This document shows positions 4,980-7,713 of a stretch of DNA of 7,713 bases, one piece after another (position 1 is the first letter of the stretch; every line of letters starts with the position of its first letter). Made by a program: the position numbers and the translations under genes. Under the pieces are notes generated by a model. The model made no database searches and was not told where the DNA came from. It worked only from the letters and a program-made list of their open reading frames with translations. This stretch comes from an uncultured Solobacterium sp. (lineage in GTDB: Bacteria > Bacillota_I > Bacilli_A > Erysipelotrichales > Erysipelotrichaceae). Location of the stretch: positions 1 to 7,713 of the forward strand of contig CAJOLG010000078.1 of NCBI GenBank assembly GCA_905235315.1, given 5' to 3'.

Positions 4980-5567
4980 ATGAGCGACAACGAAAACAAG
5001 ACGGTCAATCCTGTGATTGATGATGAACATGAAAAGCGCTGGTATGTGGTCAACACCTACTCCGGCCATGAGAACCGCGTAAAAGAGAATCTTGAAAAAC
5101 GTGTGGAGTCCATGGGCATCCAGGATTCCCTGTTCCGGATCCTCGTTGCGGAAGAACCGGTCATTGATGTCAAAAACAACAAGCAGGTCGAAAAGATGCA
5201 GAACATGTTTCCGGGCTATGTGTTTGTCGAGATGATCATGACGGATGACGCATGGTATGTTGTCCGCAACACCCCGGGTGTTACCGGATTTATCGGATCT
5301 TCCGGCGGCGGCGCCAAGCCGTTCCCGGTTTCCCCGGTTGAGATGGAATCCATTCTCCGCCGGATCGGCCAGAGCGAGAAGAAAGTGGTTGTCGACTTCG
5401 CAGTCGGCGACACCGTGCGCATTCTGTCCGGACCGTTCTCCGGCATGGAAGGCCGGGTCAATGCGATGAACGACCAGACCCAGACCGCCAGTATTCTGAC
5501 GATGCTGTTCGGACGTGAGACACCGACCGACATTCCCTACAATGATCTGCAGAAGGTCACCGACTGA
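4980..5567 (+). CDS. nusG: Transcription termination/antitermination factor NusG
   Basis: 195 residues. Residues 20-125 are the NGN domain, with K-R-W-Y-V-V-N-T-Y-S-G-H-E (19-31), the helix E-N-L-E-K-R, and F-P-G-Y-V-F-V-E-M (77-85), which contacts the RNA polymerase clamp. A KOW domain follows (about 141-175): V-G-D-T-V-R-I-L-S-G-P-F-S-G-M-E-G-R-V. NusG stimulates or pauses transcription elongation and links polymerase to Rho or the ribosome. The first 18 residues are an acidic, poorly conserved extension, as often seen in Bacillota. GGAG at 4965-4968, inside secE, is the likely ribosome binding site. The ORF is intact. Unusually, a terminator follows at once and rplK-rplA are absent downstream. 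Confidence 0.97.
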   Translation: MSDNENKTVNPVIDDEHEKRWYVVNTYSGHENRVKENLEKRVESMGIQDSLFRILVAEEPVIDVKNNKQVEKMQNMFPGYVFVEMIMTDDAWYVVRNTPGVTGFIGSSGGGAKPFPVSPVEMESILRRIGQSEKKVVVDFAVGDTVRILSGPFSGMEGRVNAMNDQTQTASILTMLFGRETPTDIPYNDLQKVTD

Positions 5568-5582
5568 ATCAATTCCAAAGCG

Positions 5583-5606
5583 AAGGACGCGGAAGCGTCC
5601 TTTTTT
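5583..5606 (+). terminator. Rho-independent terminator after nusG
   Basis: AAGGACGC (5583-5590) and GCGTCCTT (5595-5602) form a perfect 8-bp stem with a GGAA tetraloop, followed by TTTT (T-run 5601-5606). It starts 16 bp after the nusG stop and closes the rpmG-secE-nusG unit. Confidence 0.92.
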
Positions 5607-5627
5607 CTGTTTCGCGCAATGCATCAG

Positions 5628-5642
5628 CGCAGACAGTCTGCG
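5628..5642. promoter_or_regulatory. 15-bp perfect dyad upstream of the metallophosphatase gene
   Basis: CGCAGAC-A-GTCTGCG is a perfect 7-1-7 inverted repeat. With one central base it cannot form a good RNA hairpin, so a DNA operator for a dimeric protein is more likely. It overlaps the best -35 candidate of the next gene. The regulator is unknown. Confidence 0.4.
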
Positions 5643-5658
5643 GTGTTTATGGCATGAT
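5630..5658 (+). promoter_or_regulatory. Weak candidate promoter of the metallophosphatase gene
   Basis: CAGACA (5630-5635) and CATGAT (5653-5658) are separated by 17 bp, each 4 of 6 to consensus. A start near 5665 would leave AGGAG (5666-5670) at the very 5' end of the transcript. It is the best pairing seen after the nusG terminator, but it is not strong. Confidence 0.25.
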
Positions 5659-5683
5659 GGATAACAGGAGTAGGTATGCAATC

Positions 5684-7144
5684 ATGACAAAAAAGAAACT
5701 GACGCTTCTGCATTCCAATGACATGCATGGAGATTTTCTGCCGTCGGAAGAGAACGGCGTAAAAAAGGGCGGCCTCGCCTATCTTGCCGGGTATATCCGG
5801 AATGCGAGAAAGACCGATGAAAACGTGGTGTATGCGATCGCGGGCGATATGTTCCGCGGGTCGGTGATCGACTCGGAATATCTCGGGCTTTCCACGATCG
5901 ATCTCATCAATCTGCTTGAGCCGGACGTTGCCTCGCTCGGCAACCACGAAGTGGACTACGGGGTGGCGCATCTTCTGTTTCTGGAGAAATGTGCGCGGTT
6001 TCCGCTGATCACCGCAAATCTTTATGTGACCCTGAACAACACCCGCCTCTTTCAGCCGTATCTGAATGTTGAGATTGACGGGATGCGCATCCTGTTTATC
6101 GGAATTCTCACGGAGGAAGTCATCGCTTCCACAAAATCGGAGAAGGTCATCGGAAGTTTTATCGATGTGGATGAAGCCGCAAAGGAAATCGGTGTCATCT
6201 GCGACAACTACCGCACCAGTAAAACCGCCATGACCGTACTGCTTACCCATATCGGCATCGAAGAAGACCGGAAGCTCGCCGAGCGCCTGAATCCGGACTG
6301 GGGCGTGGATCTCATTATCGGCGGCCATTCCCATACCGCAATGGATGCGCCGGAAGTCGTCAACGGCATCCCGATCGTGCAGGCAGCCTGGGGGACGGGA
6401 CAGATCGGCCGCTTCGATATTGTCTACGATACCTGGAAGAAGCGCATCACGGAGATGAACTGGAGCTGTGTGCCGATCAATGCGGAAACCTGCCAGCCGG
6501 ATCCGGTCACGGAAGAACTGCTGGAGATGTACCGCACGAAGACCGACGTCAAATACCGCCGCCTTGTTTCCCGGCTTGCCCGGAAGCTGACGCATCCGGC
6601 GCGGACGCAGGAAACGGAGCTCGGCAACCTGTATGCGGATATCCTGCAGGATGAAAGCAGTTTTGATCTTATGATCATGGGCTCCGGATCGATCCGGAAA
6701 ACAGAATTCGGTCCGCTGGTCGAATACCAGGATATGGTTGAGAACACGCCGTATGACGACCAGCTGTGGATGCTGGAGGTAACGGGAGACCAGCTGCGCC
6801 GGATGGTAACGTATGTAATGCGGGATGAGGCATGGGAAGGGCATACCGAGTTCTACCAGTTCTCGCAGGGCATGCGCATCGTATGGCGCAAATCAACGCA
6901 TACGCTGGAAGAGTTCCGCTTTCACGGCGAAGACATTACCGCGGATCAGCGGATCACGATTGCCCTGCAGAACTATCATTACAACAGCTTTGAAGAATTC
7001 TTCAATGTACCGCTGGACGAAGTGACCGCCAACCGGAAGCCGCGGGTCGTTGCGACTTCGGTAAACAACATCATCGAAGAGTATCTGGCTACCCATCCCG
7101 GTCTCGATGCGCATGTGGAGGGCCGGATCGTCATTCTTGACTGA
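5684..7144 (+). CDS. Bifunctional metallophosphatase / 5'-nucleotidase-family protein, cytoplasmic type
   Basis: 486 residues from ATG 5684. The N-terminal calcineurin-like domain has all metal ligands: S-N-D-M-H-G (D13, H15), A-G-D (D55), S-L-G-N-H-E-V-D (N87, H88, D91), L-T-H-I-G (H189) and G-G-H-S-H (H215, H217). The C-terminal 5'-nucleotidase domain (about 295-480) has G-S-G-S-I-R (333-338), T-P-Y-D-D and Y-N-S-F-E-E-F-F (433-440). UshA-like relatives cleave nucleoside monophosphates or UDP-sugars outside the cell, but here there is no signal peptide, lipobox or wall anchor, so it should act in the cytoplasm, like B. subtilis YunD. Most relatives have Asn where G333 stands; this and PYDD instead of PF-x-N suggest a distinct subfamily with an uncertain substrate. 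Upstream in-frame ATGs (5654, 5657) precede the AGGAG at 5666-5670, so 5684 is preferred; the 13-nt spacing is long, and AGTAGG (5669-5674) may contribute. Confidence 0.9.
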   Translation: MTKKKLTLLHSNDMHGDFLPSEENGVKKGGLAYLAGYIRNARKTDENVVYAIAGDMFRGSVIDSEYLGLSTIDLINLLEPDVASLGNHEVDYGVAHLLFLEKCARFPLITANLYVTLNNTRLFQPYLNVEIDGMRILFIGILTEEVIASTKSEKVIGSFIDVDEAAKEIGVICDNYRTSKTAMTVLLTHIGIEEDRKLAERLNPDWGVDLIIGGHSHTAMDAPEVVNGIPIVQAAWGTGQIGRFDIVYDTWKKRITEMNWSCVPINAETCQPDPVTEELLEMYRTKTDVKYRRLVSRLARKLTHPARTQETELGNLYADILQDESSFDLMIMGSGSIRKTEFGPLVEYQDMVENTPYDDQLWMLEVTGDQLRRMVTYVMRDEAWEGHTEFYQFSQGMRIVWRKSTHTLEEFRFHGEDITADQRITIALQNYHYNSFEEFFNVPLDEVTANRKPRVVATSVNNIIEEYLATHPGLDAHVEGRIVILD

Positions 7145-7146
7145 AT

Positions 7147-7172
7147 AGCCGGTCAGGACGGTTTTTCCGTCC
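7147..7172 (+). terminator. Weak terminator-like region with two overlapping hairpins
   Basis: Two structures compete. CCG (7149-7151) with CGG (7159-7161), extended by A-T and G-U pairs, is followed by T5 (7162-7166) and would act as a weak terminator. GGACGG (7156-7161) with CCGTCC (7167-7172) forms a stronger stem using those same T residues as its loop, but has no T-tract after it. Termination here is probably incomplete. Confidence 0.4.
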
Positions 7173-7181
7173 GAAACGCGC

Positions 7182-7187
7182 TATAAT
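7182..7187 (+). promoter_or_regulatory. -10 box of the DUF308 protein gene
   Basis: A perfect TATAAT with no convincing -35 (hexamers 16-18 bp upstream lie in the T-rich loop of the preceding hairpin). A start near 7194 would give a leader of about 23 nt containing GGGGGA (7204-7209). Confidence 0.5.
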
Positions 7188-7216
7188 AAGACAAACAATG
7201 TTTGGGGGAAATCCAA

Positions 7217-7713
7217 ATGCAAAGTAAAATCAAATGGTCTAACATTGCGTCCGCTGTGGTATATATCGCATCCGGTATCGCACTTCTTCTGTATCCGGGC
7301 CAGATCAGCACAATGCTGTGCGATCTGTTCGGAATTGCGCTGATCATCTACGGCATTATCAATGTTGTGATCTACTTCCTGATCGACTTCAAAGAATCCC
7401 TGTTCCGGAATGATTTTTCTTCCGGCATTACCCTGATCCTGTTTGGAGTGATGGTCATCTACCATAAGGCGCTGTTTCAGGAAATGATTCCGTTCCTGCT
7501 GGGAATCGCAGTGGTCACCAGCGGGTTCTCCAAGCTGCAGGACGGCGTTGACGCCCGCCGGATCGGGTTTGCGAACGGCTGGCAGTTTGTCATTATGTCG
7601 CTGATTTCCATTATCTGCGGCTTTGTGATCATGCTGGGAGTGATTAAAGATGAAGCGCTGATGCTGCAGGTATCCGGAGCCGCGCTTCTTTACAGCGGGC
7701 TGACGGATCTTTA
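7217..7713 (+). CDS. DUF308/HdeD-family membrane protein, N-terminal part (3' truncated by window)
   Basis: 165 residues are visible and the frame stays open to the window edge. There are about six hydrophobic helices (roughly 8-27, 34-56, 68-83, 88-105, 122-141 and 147-163), so it is a polytopic cytoplasmic-membrane protein. Three helices carry the same pattern, G-x-A-[LV]-x-x-x-G: G39-G46, G96-G103 and G154-G161. This is the internal short repeat of the DUF308 (HdeD-like) family. HdeD is linked to acid resistance in E. coli; function in Gram-positive members is not established and none is inferred here. GGGGGA at 7204-7209 is 7 bp before the ATG and a TATAAT lies at 7182-7187, so it likely has its own promoter. 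Family assignment rests on topology and repeats read by eye. Confidence 0.8.
   Translation, partial: MQSKIKWSNIASAVVYIASGIALLLYPGQISTMLCDLFGIALIIYGIINVVIYFLIDFKESLFRNDFSSGITLILFGVMVIYHKALFQEMIPFLLGIAVVTSGFSKLQDGVDARRIGFANGWQFVIMSLISIICGFVIMLGVIKDEALMLQVSGAALLYSGLTDL

Noticed and set aside
4641..5681. 346-residue minus-strand open frame across rpmG, secE and nusG
   Set aside because: It is antisense to three certain housekeeping genes and crosses their terminator and promoter elements. No family resemblance.
5624..6844. 406-residue minus-strand open frame opposite the metallophosphatase gene
   Set aside because: Composition is rich in His, Arg and Pro with no domain, it mirrors the codon structure of the plus-strand gene, and that gene has all catalytic motifs.
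1..7713. CRISPR array, insertion sequence, prophage, tRNA or rRNA
   Set aside because: No regularly spaced repeats, transposase or integrase motifs, terminal inverted repeats, or structural RNA sequences were recognised on either strand.

Overview
The window is ordinary chromosomal DNA, most likely from a low-to-mid-GC Gram-positive bacterium (Bacillota). The support is AGGAGG-type ribosome binding sites, a lipobox substrate-binding protein, an rpmG-secE-nusG cluster, a zinc-ribbon L33 and a signal-peptide CHAP protein. Third codon positions are GC-rich, which produces several long antisense shadow ORFs. An Erysipelotrichia-like host is possible, but this is a guess from general gene style and no marker in the window settles it.

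Layout. Positions 1-298 hold the 3' end of a Cof-type HAD phosphatase. It converges on a minus-strand gene for a small secreted CHAP-domain protein (401-883), with one terminator for each strand between them. A 316-bp divergent intergenic region (884-1199) separates the CHAP gene from metA. It holds a near-consensus CHAP promoter, two cre-like direct repeats, a duplicated 19-bp dyad element and an extended -10 promoter for metA. metA (1200-2135) carries the Glu111 that marks acetyl-CoA users. It is followed by an amino-acid-type ABC substrate-binding lipoprotein (2225-3013) with no permease or ATPase beside it, ending in a strong terminator.

That terminator's T-tract is overlapped by an extended -10 element that would start a leaderless mRNA for a second Cof-type HAD phosphatase (3081-3887). 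A histidine-phosphatase gene (3891-4556) is tightly coupled to it. Next comes rpmG-secE-nusG (4622-5567), with its own good promoter and a clear terminator directly after nusG, so no L11-operon genes follow. Then come a cytoplasmic-looking 5'-nucleotidase-type metallophosphatase (5684-7144) and the start of a DUF308/HdeD-like membrane protein (7217 to the window end).

How the genes relate. The window is a string of short transcription units, not one pathway. metA makes O-acetylhomoserine for methionine synthesis, and the neighbouring binding protein may import an amino acid. rpmG-secE-nusG is the usual ribosome/secretion/transcription cluster. Four phosphohydrolases from three unrelated folds occur here. 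I found no CRISPR array, transposon, phage gene, tRNA, rRNA or recognised riboswitch, and no convincing undescribed multi-gene system. The most interesting signals are regulatory: the duplicated dyad between the CHAP gene and metA, and the terminator/promoter/leaderless junction near 3030-3083.
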